Shown piece by piece: positions 29,276-43,639 of a stretch of 64,000 bases of DNA. Source of the stretch: Prorocentrum cordatum (Eukaryota > Sar > Dinophyceae > Prorocentrales > Prorocentraceae); contig CAUYUJ010015287.1 of the NCBI GenBank assembly GCA_963575745.1, positions 122,001-186,000 of the forward strand, given 5' to 3'. Each line of letters opens with the position of its first letter. Position 1 is the first letter of the stretch. Both the position numbers and the translations under genes were made by a program. The notes beneath the pieces are model-generated. The model worked only from the letters and a program-made list of their open reading frames with translations, was not told the DNA's origin and searched no databases.

Positions 29276-29970
29276 TCGAGCTTCTTGGTTGGGACGGGCC
29301 GTGTCACCAGACCCCCAACCCTTTCCCCTGCACCAGCTTTTCATCCTGAGTCGTTTTTGGACGGTCCTGGGGCCCGGGGCCCAGTGAGGGCCCCCAGAGG
29401 CCGAAAACGGCACACAGCCTCCTGTTCTGATTCTTGCCACGACGCGAGCATGTCTGGGGAACTTCCCCTCGGGCCCCTCCCAAGGCGCTCCCGCTGTGCC
29501 CCGCCCAGTCTTGCTACCGGCAGTGGGACCTGGGCAGCCTGGAGTCCCTGGAGGCCTCGAGCGTCGAGGCGGGCGGGGGCCCGCTGGGAGCCTGGCGGCC
29601 GGCACTGGGGCGCGGACGGCCAGGAGGCGCCAGCAGAGGTACGAGGCGAGGAGGCGCAAGAGAGCAGCGGCTGCAGTGCGCCGGCCCGCGGACACCTGCG
29701 AGGCGGCACTGGGGAGGCAATGGTGCACCAGCGCCTCGGCGGCGGGAGGAGGAGGCTCAGGTCGGGTAAAGCCAGGACCCCAGGCAAGAGGACCTGATTA
29801 GTAGTGGGGCCCCGGAGTCCCTAAATTGGCCCGAATCACTAAACCAGGTCTGCCGTAGCAGGTGTTTTTCGGGTGACGGCAGTTCCGTTTAGTGGAAGGG
29901 GGCGGGGGGGGGCGTCCCCCAGGACACATTTTTAAACCAGGTCCCACTAAACCCAGTTCTGCCATTGCCC
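29276..29970. other. no recognised gene
   Basis: GC-rich sequence. CTAAACCAGGTCTGCC recurs loosely as TAAACCAGGTCC and TAAACCCAGTTCTGCC around 29840-29965. Confidence 0.4.
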
Positions 29971-30960
29971 GATAAGGAGGAGGAGGAGGAGAAGGAGGAG
30001 GAGGAGGAGGAGGAGCGTGTGGGATGAGGAGCGAGATGAATGAGGAGTGAGTGGCTGGACGAGGGAGGGGACGGGAGGTGGATGATGCAGGGCGTCTATC
30101 GTCGTCGCCATTTGTCGTCGTCGTCTATCTTCAGGCGTAGTCGTCGTCGTCGTCGTTGTCGTCGTCGTCTACATCGCCGTCGATCGTCGGTCGTCGGTCG
30201 TCGGTCGTCGGTCGCTGCCGCCGAGGTGGTCTCGCGAGCGCGCGTGCTGCCCCCCGAGGAGGAGGAGGAGGAGAAGGATGGTGGTGGGGATGAGGATGAG
30301 GATGCGGATGACGATAACGATGACGATGACGATGACGATGATGACGATGACGACGATGATGACGATGATCATGATAGTGATGATGACGATGACGACGATG
30401 ACGATGGTGATGGTGATGGTGGCGGTGATGGTGACGGTGATGGTGATGGTGATGATGATGGTGTTGATGATGATGGCGAAACATATGATTGTGATGATGA
30501 TGACGTTGATGATGAGGATGATGTTGATGATGATGATGATAATGGTGATGATGATGGCGATGGCGATGATGATGCTGTGTATGATGATGGTGGTGACGAT
30601 GGTGGTGGTGGTGATGATGATAGTGATGACGATGATGATGGTGATGATGCTTTGATGATTACGATGATGTTGATGATGATGGCGACGACGACGACGACGA
30701 TGATGATGATGATGATGATGATGGTGATGATGTCGCTGCTGATGATGATGGTGATGCTGACGACATTGTTGATGGTGCTGCTGATGATGATGACGAATAT
30801 GTTGAATCTGACGAGGATTATGGTGCTGGTGATAATGGTGATGGCGATGATGATGCTGTTGATGACAATAACGATAACGGCGACGAGTGCGATGATGGTG
30901 AGGACGATGTTGATGACGATGTTGATGCTGATGCTGATGCGGATCTTGATAAGGAGTAGG
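29971..30960. repeat. (GAG)n and long (GAT)n/(GAC)n microsatellite
   Basis: A short GAG tract, then (TCG)n, then about 670 bp of GATGAT/GACGAT steps with scattered variants. The Asp-rich, Met-rich and His-rich frames are artefacts. Confidence 0.95.
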
Positions 30961-31029
30961 AGGAGGAGGAGAAAGAGGAAACCGAGGAACGCTGTAACGT
31001 ATGTTGCCTTTTCGTCCCTACTGGTTCAG

Positions 31030-31300
31030 GAGCTTTATAGTGGGCCTTTTTTGGGCCGTCTTTGCGCTGCCTTGGACTCCTGTGGGGCAGTTTGGGGCGT
31101 CCCTTGGGGCCGTGTTGGGGCCCTCTAGGGCCGGCTTTGGGGTCTCTTGAGCTGACGTGGGACCCTCTTGGCCATCTGGGGGGTCTCGTGGGGCCAACTT
31201 GGGCCATCGAGGGGCCCTCTGCGGCCGTCTTGGATCCTGCTGGGGGGGCCTCTTCCGCCCGCTAGCGTTTCTCCTGGGGCCGTCTAAGAGCGTCCTCCGA
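31030..31300 (+). repeat. CTTGGG/GGCC array, copy 2 (short)
   Basis: GGGCCGTCTTTGCGCT, GGGGCCCTCT and similar steps, following GAG repeats as at other copies. No core is seen. Confidence 0.7.
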
Positions 31301-31735
31301 CCGTGCATAACTCGAATACGTGCCGTGTACGTGTCATGCACGCTTCCTACGTGTTTCGTCAACGTTTCGCGCAGTTGTTCGCATACGCTTCGCCAATGTG
31401 CCGCATGCGGTGCGTATATGTTTTTGGTGTGTTGCTTTGTTTTCGTGTGGTATACGGGTTGTAAACATTACGTGTACGTATTGTCTAGTTGTCGTAGTTG
31501 ATTCGTATGTGTGCCGCATGTGTTTCGTATATGTTCCGTGCACGGCGCGTGTGCATTGCGTATATCGTAGGCGGTTCGTCTGTGTACTGTCGACGACGTG
31601 TACGCATTCGGTATACGTGTCGTATATGGGTCCCAGTGTTTCGGATGTTGTTTGCATATGGCTTGCGTGTATCATAGTTGTGCTCTATATGTGGCGTATG
31701 TGCCCTGGTAGTTATATGTAAATGTATGCGTTTCA
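31301..31735. repeat. degenerate GTATACGT-type low-complexity DNA
   Basis: Loosely repeated CGTGTACGT, CGTATATGT and TTCGTATATG steps of about 15-20 bp, too decayed to define a unit. Confidence 0.5.
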
Positions 31736-31739
31736 TGTT

Positions 31740-32785
<1,046 letters not shown>

Positions 32786-32842
32786 CCTGACTTATGGTTT
32801 GTGAGGTTTGTGTTTGGATTTAGGTTTTGGTGGGATCCTATT

Positions 32843-33115
32843 GTCATCGGAATCCTCGTGTAATCGGAGTCCGATTGTAATCGGAATTCGAGTGTAATCG
32901 GAGTCCTTTTGTAATCAGAACCCTATTGTAATCGGAATTCCACTGACGTCGGATTCCGAAGAGATCCTATAGGATGCCATAGGGATCCCATCGGTTTCCA
33001 TAAAAATCGCACCGGAACTCATAGAGATCTCATAGGCTTCCATAACGATCCGATCGGATTCCATAGGGACCCGAAGGGATCCGAAAGCATTCCGTAGGGA
33101 TCCTCTAGGTCTCCA
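32843..33115. repeat. two short tandem families
   Basis: About five TGTAATCGGAxTCC units of about 20 bp (32843-32945), then CATAGGGATCC-type units of about 22 bp to 33115. Confidence 0.75.
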
Positions 33116-33225
33116 TCGGGGTACAGAGTTGTAATGCGGATCTTTCTGGAAAGTGGAACTCTTCTGGAATCGGCAGAAAGGTCATTAAAATTATCCTGGC
33201 GAAAGACCCAACCATCAGCAATTGT
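33116..33225. repeat. diverged GTAATxxGGATC repeat, left flank of the satellite
   Basis: TTGTAATGCGGATCTTTCTG then GAAAGTGGAACTCTTC and ATCGGCAGAAAGG match the units found at 35290-36090, on the other side of the 77-bp array. Confidence 0.75.
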
Positions 33226-33239
33226 TGGTAACGCGTTGT

Positions 33240-35140
33240 GGGTGCCGCTTTCGGTGGGGCTCCATATGGGGCCACGAAGCGCTGCCTTGGATGGGGGAAC
33301 CGCATGCGGACTGCACCACCGGGGCGGGCCTTCGGTGGAGCTCCCTATGGGGCTACGATACGCTGCCCTGGGTGGGGGAACCGCATGCGAACTGCGCCAC
33401 TGGGGCCTTCGGTGGAGCTCCCTATGGTGCCACGAAACGCTGCCCTGGGTGGGGGAAGCGCATGCGAACTGCGCCACGGGGGCTTTCGGTGGAGCTCCCC
33501 ATGGGGCCACGAAACGCTGCCCTGGGTGGGGGAACCGCATGCGAACAGCCACTGGGGCCTTCGGTGGAGCTCCCTATGGGGCTACGAAACGCTGCCCTGG
33601 GTGGGGGAACCGCATGCGAACACCCCCACTGGGGCCTTCGGTGGAGCTCCCTATGGGGCCACGAAACGCTGCCCTGGGTGGGGGAACCGCATGCGAACAC
33701 CCCCACTGGGGCCTTCGGTGGAGCTCCCTATGGGGCCACGAAACGCTGCCCTGGGTGGGGGAACCGCATGCGAACACCCCCACTGGGGCCTTCGGTGGAG
33801 CTCCCTATGGGGCTACGAAACGCTGCCCTGGGTGGGGGAACCGCATGCGAACACCCCCACTGGGGCCTTCGGTGGAGCTCCCTATGGGGCCACGAAACGC
33901 TGCCCTGGGTGGGGGAACCGCATGCGAACACCCCCACTGGGGCCTTCGGTGGAGCTCCCTATGGGGCTACGAAACGCTGCCCTGGGTGGGGGAACCGCAT
34001 GCGAACACCCCCACTGGGGCCTTCGGTGGAGCTCCCTATGGGGCCACGAAACGCTGCCCTGGGTGGGGGAACCGCATGCGAACACCCCCACTGGGGCCTT
34101 CGGTGGAGCTCCCTATGGGGCTACGAAACGCTGCCCTGGGTGGGGGAACCGCATGCGAACACCCCCACTGGGGCCTTCGGTGGAGCTCCCTATGGGGCTA
34201 CGAAACGCTGCCCTGGGTGGGGGAACCGCATGCGAACACCCCCACTGGGGCCTTCGGTGGAGCTCCCTATGGGGCCACGAAACGCTGCCCTGGGTGGGGG
34301 AACCGCATGCGAACACCCCCACTGGGGCCTTCGGTGGAGCTCCCTATGGGGCTACGAAACGCTGCCCTGGGTGGGGGAACCGCATGCGAACACCCCCACT
34401 GGGGCCTTCGGTGGAGCTCCCTATGGGGCCACGAAACGCTGCCCTGGGTGGGGGAACCGCATGCGAACACCCCCACTGGGGCCTTCGGTGGAGCTCCCTA
34501 TGGGGCTACGAAACGCTGCCCTGGGTGGGGGAACCGCATGCGAACACCCCCACTGGGGCCTTCGGTGGAGCTCCCTATGGGGCCACGAAACGCTGCCCTG
34601 GGTGGGGGAACCGCATGCGAACACCCCCACTGGGGCCTTCGGTGGAGCTCCCTATGGGGCTACGAAACGCTGCCCTGGGTGGGGGAACCGCATGCGAACA
34701 CCCCCACTGGGGCCTTCGGTGGAGCTCCCTATGGGGCCACGAAACGCTGCCCTGGGTGGGGGAACCGCATGCGAACACCCCCACTGGGGCCTTCGGTGGA
34801 GCTCCCTATGGGGCCACGAAACGCTGCCCTGGGTGGGGGAACCGCATGCGAACACCCCCACTGGGGCCTTCGGTGGAGCTCCCTATGGGGCCACGAAACG
34901 CTGCCCTGGGTGGGGGAACCGCATGCGAACACCCCCACTGGGGCCTTCGGTGGAGCTCCCTATGGGGCTACGAAACGCTGCCCTGGGTGGGGGAACCGCA
35001 TGCGAACACCCCCACTGGGGCCTTCGGTGGAGCTCCCTATGGGGCCACGAAACGCTGCCCTGGGTGGGGGAACCGCATGCGAACACCCCCACTGGGGCCT
35101 TCGGTGGAGCTCCCTATGGAGCCAGCGAAGCGCTGTAATG
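33240..35140 (+). repeat. 77-bp satellite, about 24 units
   Basis: The unit contains GGAGCTCCCTATGGGG, CGAAACGCTGCCCTGGGTGG, GGAACCGCATGCGAAC and CACTGGGGCCTTCGGT. Central units are nearly identical; the first four and the last are diverged, as expected for array edges. A single variable site (GGGGCTACG or GGGGCCACG) alternates through much of the array, hinting at a 154-bp dimer. As 77 is not a multiple of 3 and the unit lacks plus-strand stops, all three plus frames stay open for more than 630 codons. Confidence 0.97.
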
Positions 35141-35159
35141 GGTGGGTGAAACGCAGAGA

Positions 35160-35235
35160 GGCAGGGAGGAGGAGGGAGGAGGAGGGAGGAGGAGGGGGAG
35201 GAGGAGGAGAGGAGGAGAGGAGGAGAGGAGAGGAC
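35160..35235. repeat. (GGA)n microsatellite
   Basis: GGAGGAGGGA steps at the right edge of the satellite. Confidence 0.9.
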
Positions 35236-35289
35236 GCGGGCACCGTCTCTTCAAAACGAGGACCCAACACCACAGGATGGTTGGGAAAA

Positions 35290-36090
35290 AGAATTGTAGT
35301 ACGGACCCCTGTGGAAAATGGAGCTCCTCGGGAATTTGCAGAAAAGGCAAACTTATTTCGACAATTGTAATAAGGATCCCTGTGGAAAGTAGACCTTTTC
35401 AGCATTCGGCAGAAAAGGCCATTCTTCATAACGAGTTTTCATACGGATCCTTCTGGAACGAGGAGCTCCTCGGAAACCGGCAGATCAACGTGCATGTTTA
35501 TATAGAATTCGATTACATTTCCCCTGGACAGTGGTGCTCTTCTGCAATCGGCAGAAATAATAATTGATCATGGCGAGATGCAATATTAAGGATCCCTCTG
35601 GAAAGTGGAGCTTCTCGGGATTCGTCAGCGCAAACAGTTTTGTGAATATCGAAATGTAGTAAGGATCCTTTGGGAAGTGGAGCTCCTCTAGCATCGGTGG
35701 CAACAACATGTTTTTGTATACAGGCTTGTTATACGAATCCATTCAGAAAGTGGAGCTCCTCGGGATTTGGCCGAACAACAGGCAGTTTGTTAGATAGAAT
35801 TGTAATACAGTTCTTGCTGTTCAGATCTAGAATTGTAAAACGTATCCCTTTGGAAAGTGGAGTTCCTCGGGATTTGGCAGAAAACAGTGTGGGATCTAGG
35901 ATTGTAATAAGGACCCCCTGGAAAGTTGAGCTCTTCAGGTTTAGCCGGGATAAGCTTTTTAAACATAGATATGTCAGACGGGTCACTCTGTAAAATGGAG
36001 CTCTGTGGGGTTCGCCAGAATTGCAATTCCTCTGGACCAGGACCCCTATGGGCATTGGAGATCCTCCAGGTTCATCAGAAAAGTAATTGT
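35290..36090. repeat. diverged tandem repeat of about 90 bp, about nine units
   Basis: Each unit has TTGTAATAAGGATCCCT, GGAAAGTGGAGCTCCTCGG and ATTTGGCAGAA, with variable AT-rich spacers. Related sequence on the far side of the 77-bp array indicates one older field of repeats. Confidence 0.8.
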
Positions 36091-36129
36091 TCCGTGTAGA
36101 AACATCCCATACGGATCTCTACGGCAATT

Positions 36130-36545
36130 CGGGTTCCTTGGGGTGGTGGGGCCTTTAGATTTTCGGGGGACGGTGGCCCTGTTTATTTTCGGGGTGGTGC
36201 TCCTGCGTACGTTCGAGGCGGTCCTGCATAAGTTTGTGGTGGTCCTGTCTACTTGTTGGGTAAGTCATGTTACCTTTTGGGGTGGCCATGGTTACTTATG
36301 GGTTGGCCATCTTTATGTGTGGGTTGGGCCTGCTTGCTCTCGGGATGGTCCTGTTTACTTGTTGGGCTCGTCATGCTTACTTCTGGGGTGGCCACGTTTA
36401 CATTCTATGTGGTCTTGTTTCTTTGTGTGGTGGTCCTGTTTACTTTCGGGGTGGTCTGGATGCACTTCTTGCGTGGTCATGTTTGCTGCTTGGTTTGGTC
36501 CTGATTACTTATTGGTGTGGTCCTGGCCACTTTGGGGGTGGTCAT
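36130..36545. repeat. GGGGTGGTCCTGTTTACTT minisatellite
   Basis: About 13 imperfect units of roughly 30 bp with GGTCCTGTTTACTT, GGCCATGGTTACTT and similar variants. Confidence 0.8.
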
Positions 36546-36557
36546 GTTTTCGTTTCG

Positions 36558-37030
36558 GTGGTCCTCCTCCTCCTCCCTGTCCTCCTCCTCCTCCTCCTCC
36601 TCCTCCTCCCTGTCGTCATCCCCCTCCTCTTTCTCCTCCTCTTCCTTCCTTTCCTCCTCCAGGATGCCAAGATAATGCTTCCCGGTGCTGGATGCGTTGT
36701 CGTTTCGCCGGAAGGGTGGGGGGTCCTTGATTGATTGCCTCCTAGGTGATCCAACCCCTCCGTCATCACTCCCCTAGGGGGGGAAAAGCATCGACCTGGA
36801 ATCGGCGACACGTCGCCGATAGGTTGGCGATAGGCCCCCGATGGCGACTCCGCAGCCTCATCCTTCTCATCCTCCTCCTCTCCTCGCCATCCTCAATCTC
36901 CTCCTGCTCCTTTCCATCCTCATCCTCGTCCTCATCCTCATGCTCATCCTCATCCTCATCCTCCTCATCCTCATCGTCATCCTCCCTCCTCCTCCTCCTC
37001 CTCCTCCTCCTCCTCCTCCTCCTCCTCCTG
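36558..37030. repeat. (CTC)n and (CATCCT)n microsatellites with a short unique spacer
   Basis: CTC repeats at 36558-36660 and CTCATC/CTC repeats at 36880-37030; single-copy DNA lies between. Confidence 0.85.
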
Positions 37031-37490
37031 TGGATGGATTCTCAAAACAGCTCCGGATGGATTCTCATATTGTCGATGCTGATGTCGTAGCTCTCCGAAG
37101 GACTTTCCAATATGCCGGACACATGGCCAGAAGAATACAATATGCTCCAGAAGATTTACCATGCCAGGCGCTGCTCTGGAACTGTTGGAGCCGATGCCAA
37201 GAGAACGTACTCAGGAGTTGGCATAGGCAAGGGCATCCGCGCATATTCGCTCCTTGGCACTGGGAGTACCAGTTCGTCAGATTCTTCAGGGAGGAGGGGC
37301 TTGAGTAGAAGGAGGTGGCCTGCAGGAAGGGAGAGTGGAACAAGTGGGAGGAGAAGTGGATTCGACACATGTTAGGGGCGGAATGTAGTAAAGGGATCCT
37401 GTAGCAGTAGCAGACATAGCTGTTTTTTCCTTGTAACGTAGATGCTCGGCTTCTTAGCATTCTCGACAGGCGGACGATGTCATTCAGGCC
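37031..37490. other. no recognised gene
   Basis: Single-copy sequence with short overlapping frames on both strands, none recognisable. Confidence 0.4.
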
Positions 37491-37494
37491 TGCT

Positions 37495-37690
37495 CACCAC
37501 CACCTCCTCCTCCTCCTCACACCCCTCCTCGTGCCATTTCACCCCCTTCTCATCCTCATCTTCCCCCCCCCCTCCTCCTAATCCTCCTCTTCCTCTTCTT
37601 CCCCCCCCTCCTCCTGCCCATCCTCATCCTCATCCTCATTCTCCCCTACCCCCATCCTCATACTCAGCCTCCTCATCCCCATGCTCCGCC
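37495..37690. repeat. (CTC)n/(CAT)n microsatellite
   Basis: CCTCCTC and CATCCT steps with C runs. Confidence 0.85.
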
Positions 37691-37867
37691 TCCGTTTCGG
37701 GGCTATCCGAGACCCTCGGAACCCTTCGGAAGTTTTCGGAAGCCCGCGGGGACCCTTGAAGACCCTCGCTGGCCCTCCGAAGCCGCCGGCATCTGTAGGA
37801 ACCTTCGGAGGCTTCGGCCAGTCCTGTCCTCCAGACTCGGCCGCTGCTCACAGACTCGGCTGGGCCC

Positions 37868-38163
37868 ATCATGGGCCGAAGGCCTGACTGAGAATAATCC
37901 TGAACCCATTGGGCCCTGGGAGGCCCTGGACCCCATGAGCAGCTAGCTGCGGGCGGGCCGAAGGCCTGCCAGAATAATCGTGAGCCCCGTGGGCCCTGGG
38001 AGGACCTGGGCCCCGAGAGCGGCTGGCCGTGGCTAATCGTGAACCCCTTGGGCTCAGGGAGGCCATGGACCTCATGAGTGGCTTGCCGTGGCAGGCGGAT
38101 GGGCCGAAGGCCTGATTGAGAATAGTCGTGAACCTTTGGGCCCTGGGAGGCCCTAGACCCCAA
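37868..38163. repeat. GGGCCGAAGGCCTG tandem repeat, about 3 units
   Basis: Units of about 90-110 bp with GGGCCGAAGGCCTG, AGAATAATCSTGA and GGGCCCTGGGAGGCC. The unit contains the palindrome GGCCGAAGGCC. Confidence 0.8.
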
Positions 38164-38184
38164 CATGGACTCAAGCAGGCCCGC

Positions 38185-38290
38185 TGCGGGGGGCTTCCTG
38201 TGGCCTCTTGGGGCCTCCTGGGGCTTAGCGGGGCCTCCTGGTTGGTTCCCGGCACCTCTTGGGGCATCTTGGGGTATTTTGGATGGGTTG
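38185..38290 (+). repeat. CTTGGG/GGCC array, copy 3 (short)
   Basis: GCCTCTTGGGGCCTCCTGGG and CTTGGGGCATCTTGGGG steps, no core. Confidence 0.65.
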
Positions 38291-38335
38291 GCGGGGGTTC
38301 GCGAAGCGTGAACAACTACAACGGCATGCGGAAAT

Positions 38336-38731
38336 CACACACGGAGTCGCGCTCCTGGAAAGAGCCAATCTGCACGCACATACGTACGTCAATCACACAT
38401 ACTCGCGCCATTTGAAAAAGGGGTAATACATAGGCACATACGTGAAGATATTCATGTTCGCGCCACAATGGACGGCCAATGTATAGGCACAGCCGTAGGA
38501 CACGCACACACACACACACGGATTCGTGCCACCGGGGAGGGCCAATTTATAGGCACATGCATAAAACCAGACGGCTTCGTATCCCTGGCCAGCGCAGAGA
38601 CCCATCTGTAAAAGCATACGAGTCCGTGTCTCTATAGAGAGAGAGTAACATATATAGGCATAGGTACATGCGTCAACATACACGGATCCGTGCCCGTGGA
38701 GAAGGCCAGTCGATAGGCACGCGCGTGCCAA
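38336..38731. repeat. tandem repeat of about 58 bp, about seven units
   Basis: Units carry CACGGATTCGTGCC, GAGGGCCAATxTATAGGCAC and ATGCGTxAA; the seven units differ strongly from each other. Confidence 0.75.
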
Positions 38732-38734
38732 CAA

Positions 38735-38790
38735 ATTCCTCCTCCTCCTCCTCCTCCTCCTCTTCCTCTTCCTCCTCCAACTCAGACTTC
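38735..38790. repeat. (CTC)n microsatellite
   Basis: CTC/CTT repeats. Confidence 0.9.
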
Positions 38791-38799
38791 TCCAAATTC

Positions 38800-39385
38800 C
38801 AGTCAGAAATGGCGCTCCCTGTCAAGACTTCCTTCAATTTCACTCAGTGAGCCTCCCGCTTGAGACTTCCTACAAGTTCAAGGCTGAGAGGCCCAAACGT
38901 GACGACAGTGTTATTGTTTGTATGTTTTTATGAAATTCAAGCATGAGCTGCGGAATCCTTCAGAACAGGGCCTCCCGCCAGAGACGTCCTCCAACTCCAC
39001 TCAGAAATGAGGCTCCCGCTCCATGCTTCCTCCAATGCCACTCAGAAAGAACGCTGTCGCTTGAAACGTCTTCCAATTGCACTCAGAAGTTAACCTCCCG
39101 CTAGAGATTTTCCACAAGATCAAGGCTGAGAGACCAAAATGTGGCAACAGCTATATGTGTTGTAGGAGTGTTGTATGACCTCTCTGGAAAGTCATACATG
39201 AGCTGCGGAAACTTTAAGGAACATGGGCTCCCGCTCGACACTTTCTCTGGCTCCGCTCAGAAATGAACCCCCGCTCCAGACTTCCTCTAGTTTCACTCAG
39301 AAATGACGCTCCCGCTTCACATGCCTTCCAGGTTCACTCAGGGATGGCCCTCCCGCTTGGGACCTCACAGGATCAAAACGGGTGC
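38800..39385. repeat. higher-order repeat, about 242-bp period of about 55-bp subunits
   Basis: Subunits of the type CTCCCGCTxxAGACTTCCTC then CACTCAGAAATGA. A larger period (38852-39093 and 39094-39345) includes the non-subunit piece TTCAAGGCTGAGAGGCCC through CATGAGCTGCGGAA. Confidence 0.8.
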
Positions 39386-39417
39386 CAGAGACCACGTGTT
39401 GCCCTAGTACAAAAATT

Positions 39418-41420
<2,003 letters not shown>

Positions 41421-41424
41421 GCCA

Positions 41425-42110
41425 CTTCCATATGTAGCTTTACAGTCATTGTTCCGACTACGTTTTTTGTTTGCCACGGTCTCGACTAGTATTACTATTA
41501 TTGTTGGTGCGTCACACAAAAAACTCTCTCCACGAAGACTTAGTTCTCCGGTCAAACGAGTCTAGAGTGATGCGAAATCCTTTGCGGCGCCTTCTCAGGG
41601 GAGCGCACTTCGGTTTTGCGCAAATTAGGTTCGGCCGAAGTCAGAAGATGCCTGATGGGGTCTCACCTGGAGAAGCAACCCTTCCCCCAAAATCCCCAGA
41701 AGCCCATAGGGATCCAAATGTCCACCTTGGGAATCGTTCGTTTTCTCTGGGGGGCAACCTTTTCCTGGAGAACAAACCACCGCAGTCTTGGGGACATGCA
41801 CGCTTCCCAAAGGAATTCAAACGATGTCTGTCTCTTGGCCTTCGCAGAGGTCCTCGTGGGCCTTCTTTGAGGCCACGTGGGCGGTCGGGAACCCATCTTG
41901 GTTAGTTATGGTTTCTCTTCAGCGTATTGGAGGCCAACTAGAGCGGCATCCTAGCTGTCTTGACAGGCGCGGGGCGCAGATTTGGAGGCACCAGAAGCCC
42001 CACGGGCATGTCGGGGAGCCCAGGGGCTCATCCGAAAATGGAGCGGATGTCAGACGCTGGGACGATTTCCAACCGTTTTGGCACCAATTCCAATTAAATT
42101 GGTGCCAGTG
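41425..42110. other. no recognised gene
   Basis: Mostly single-copy sequence with overlapping short frames. Nothing assignable. Confidence 0.4.
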
Positions 42111-42114
42111 CCAA

Positions 42115-42375
42115 GCGCTTTACAAGCCCCTCAGATATTCTTGGGCGATTTCTCAGAGATTCCGTCGACATTGATGGGGGATCTTCAGAAGCGCCGTAAA
42201 GATTCTTCAGAGATTCTTCGGCGATTCCTCAAAGATTCCTGCGAGATGTCTTAGAGAGTCTGTGAGGCGATTCATTGGGGGTTCCTTGCAGCTTAAGAGA
42301 TGCCTTGGGGATTCTTCAGAAATTCCGTCGAGATGTCTTAGAGATTTGTCATGGATTCCTCGGTTGTTTGGTATC
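42115..42375. repeat. AGATTCTTC/GATTCCT low-order repeat
   Basis: Loosely repeated AGATTCTTCAGAGATTC and GAGATGTCTTAGAGA steps. A related patch occurs at 43480-43610. Confidence 0.65.
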
Positions 42376-42394
42376 CAAGGTTCCTCAGCATCCC

Positions 42395-42435
42395 TTCGTT
42401 ACTGTAGTGGCCTTCGGCCAGTGCCGCCGGTCCGG
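42395..42435 (+). repeat. TAGTGGCCTTCGGCCAGTGC element
   Basis: TAGTGGCCTTCGGCCAGTGC then CGCCG also occurs at about 15507-15533 (with CTCCGG). It contains the palindrome GGCC-TTC-GGCC. Confidence 0.7.
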
Positions 42436-42744
42436 GTCGTTCGGTGTTATTCTCCAGACGCAGACATTATGGGCGCACACTCAAACGCACAAATTTCTCG
42501 GGTTACCTTCGAAAGGGCGTAGGAATGCAGCTGGGTCAATACAGCCATCTCGCAACAGTGGTTCTATCAACGGCGGGGTGCTTGCAGTGACCGTGGGGAC
42601 GGGGAATCATAATGACATGAAAATTCCATACAGGATGCCGATCACTTTGGAAACTCACGATGCGTCGTGCACGGAGTCGTGTTACGAAACATGTGGCCTG
42701 GACGATGTGGTGCGAGCGGTGGAGGCGAGCCTATCGGCGCAAGG

Positions 42745-43250
42745 ACGCCCTTTTGGGGCGTTTTTTGAGCCATCTTAGGAGCCTGTCAGGGCGTCGTGGG
42801 GGCTTCTTGGGGGCTTTCGGAGGCCCTCTTGGAGGCTCTGGGGGCCTCCTGGGGGCCTCGTGGGCTGGAAGGCTAGATTTTTTTCCGCTTTTCGTCCCTC
42901 TTTTGGGTCCTCGTTGGGCCGTCTTGGGCGGCTCTTGGGCCGCCTTGAGGCCCTCTTGGGCCGTCTTGGGACTGTCTGGGGGCCTCCTGGGCCGTCTTCG
43001 AGCGGTCTTGGGGGCCTCTTGGGCCGTCTTGGAGCGTCGGAAAGCAGAAAAAAGCGACAACCCCAACAACATTGAAAAACCAGTGGGAATCAACGATTTG
43101 TGTCTCTGGGGGCCATCGTGGGAGGCCTCTTGGAGGCCTCTTCAGACGTCGTGGAAGGCTCTTGGGCCGTCTTGGGGCCATCTTGGGCGTGTTCGGGCGA
43201 TCCTTCAGGGTCTCGGGACTTTCGTAGACCGTCCTCAGAGACTTTTGCGG
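42745..43250 (+). repeat. CTTGGG/GGCC array, copy 4, with core
   Basis: Array steps around a core at about 43029-43110 starting GGAGCGTCGGAAAGCAGAAA and ending AATCAACGATTTGTGTCTC. Confidence 0.85.
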
Positions 43251-43289
43251 CCGCGGCCACCCTTCCAGCGCATCCTCGAGATTAGAGCC

Positions 43290-43465
43290 TTCTGTAAAAG
43301 CAGCGCCCCGCATCCGCCGGAAACTCGCCCCCCCCCCCCCCCCCCCCAATCCCCCCTTCCCCGGCAGAGCCACCCGGGCAACCCCCCCAGAGGCTGAGGC
43401 TCAGCCTCGAGGCTGTAGTTGAGACTCCTTGAAACTCACACGCCGGATCGGCGGATTTACCAGGG
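43290..43465 (+). repeat. C-tract element, second copy
   Basis: CCGGAAACTCG, a C run of about 22, CCCCGGCAGAGCCACC, GAGGCTCAGCCTC (a palindrome) and ACTCACACGCCGGATCGGCG, as at 16405-16590. Confidence 0.75.
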
Positions 43466-43639
43466 TTCCCCACAGAATCAGTAGAGATTCCTCTGGCTTT
43501 CTTTTTCTCCGAGATTCCGCAAGAGTCGTTGCGACTGGAGTCCTCTGGGGTCCTCAAAGATTCCGCCGAGATTTCGCGGGGTCCTTTGGGATTCGCCAGA
43601 GATGCCTTGAAGAAGTGTGCGGAAGGCTGGGGCCGACCC

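Noticed and set aside
27518-29797. 660-codon Pro/Thr/His frame and 416-codon Gly/Val/Asp frame
   Set aside because: Both are translations of the CCCACCACTGTCC minisatellite on opposite strands.
30040-31128. Asp-rich acidic protein frame
   Set aside because: Direct translation of the GAT/GAC microsatellite; the other registers are equally open.
33240-35140. CRISPR array
   Set aside because: Units are contiguous 77-bp copies without variable spacers, no cas genes, and a eukaryotic context.
33134-35370. Three overlapping 630-710-codon frames as real repeat proteins
   Set aside because: The 77-bp unit simply lacks stops; all three frames are equally open, with no start context or downstream gene.
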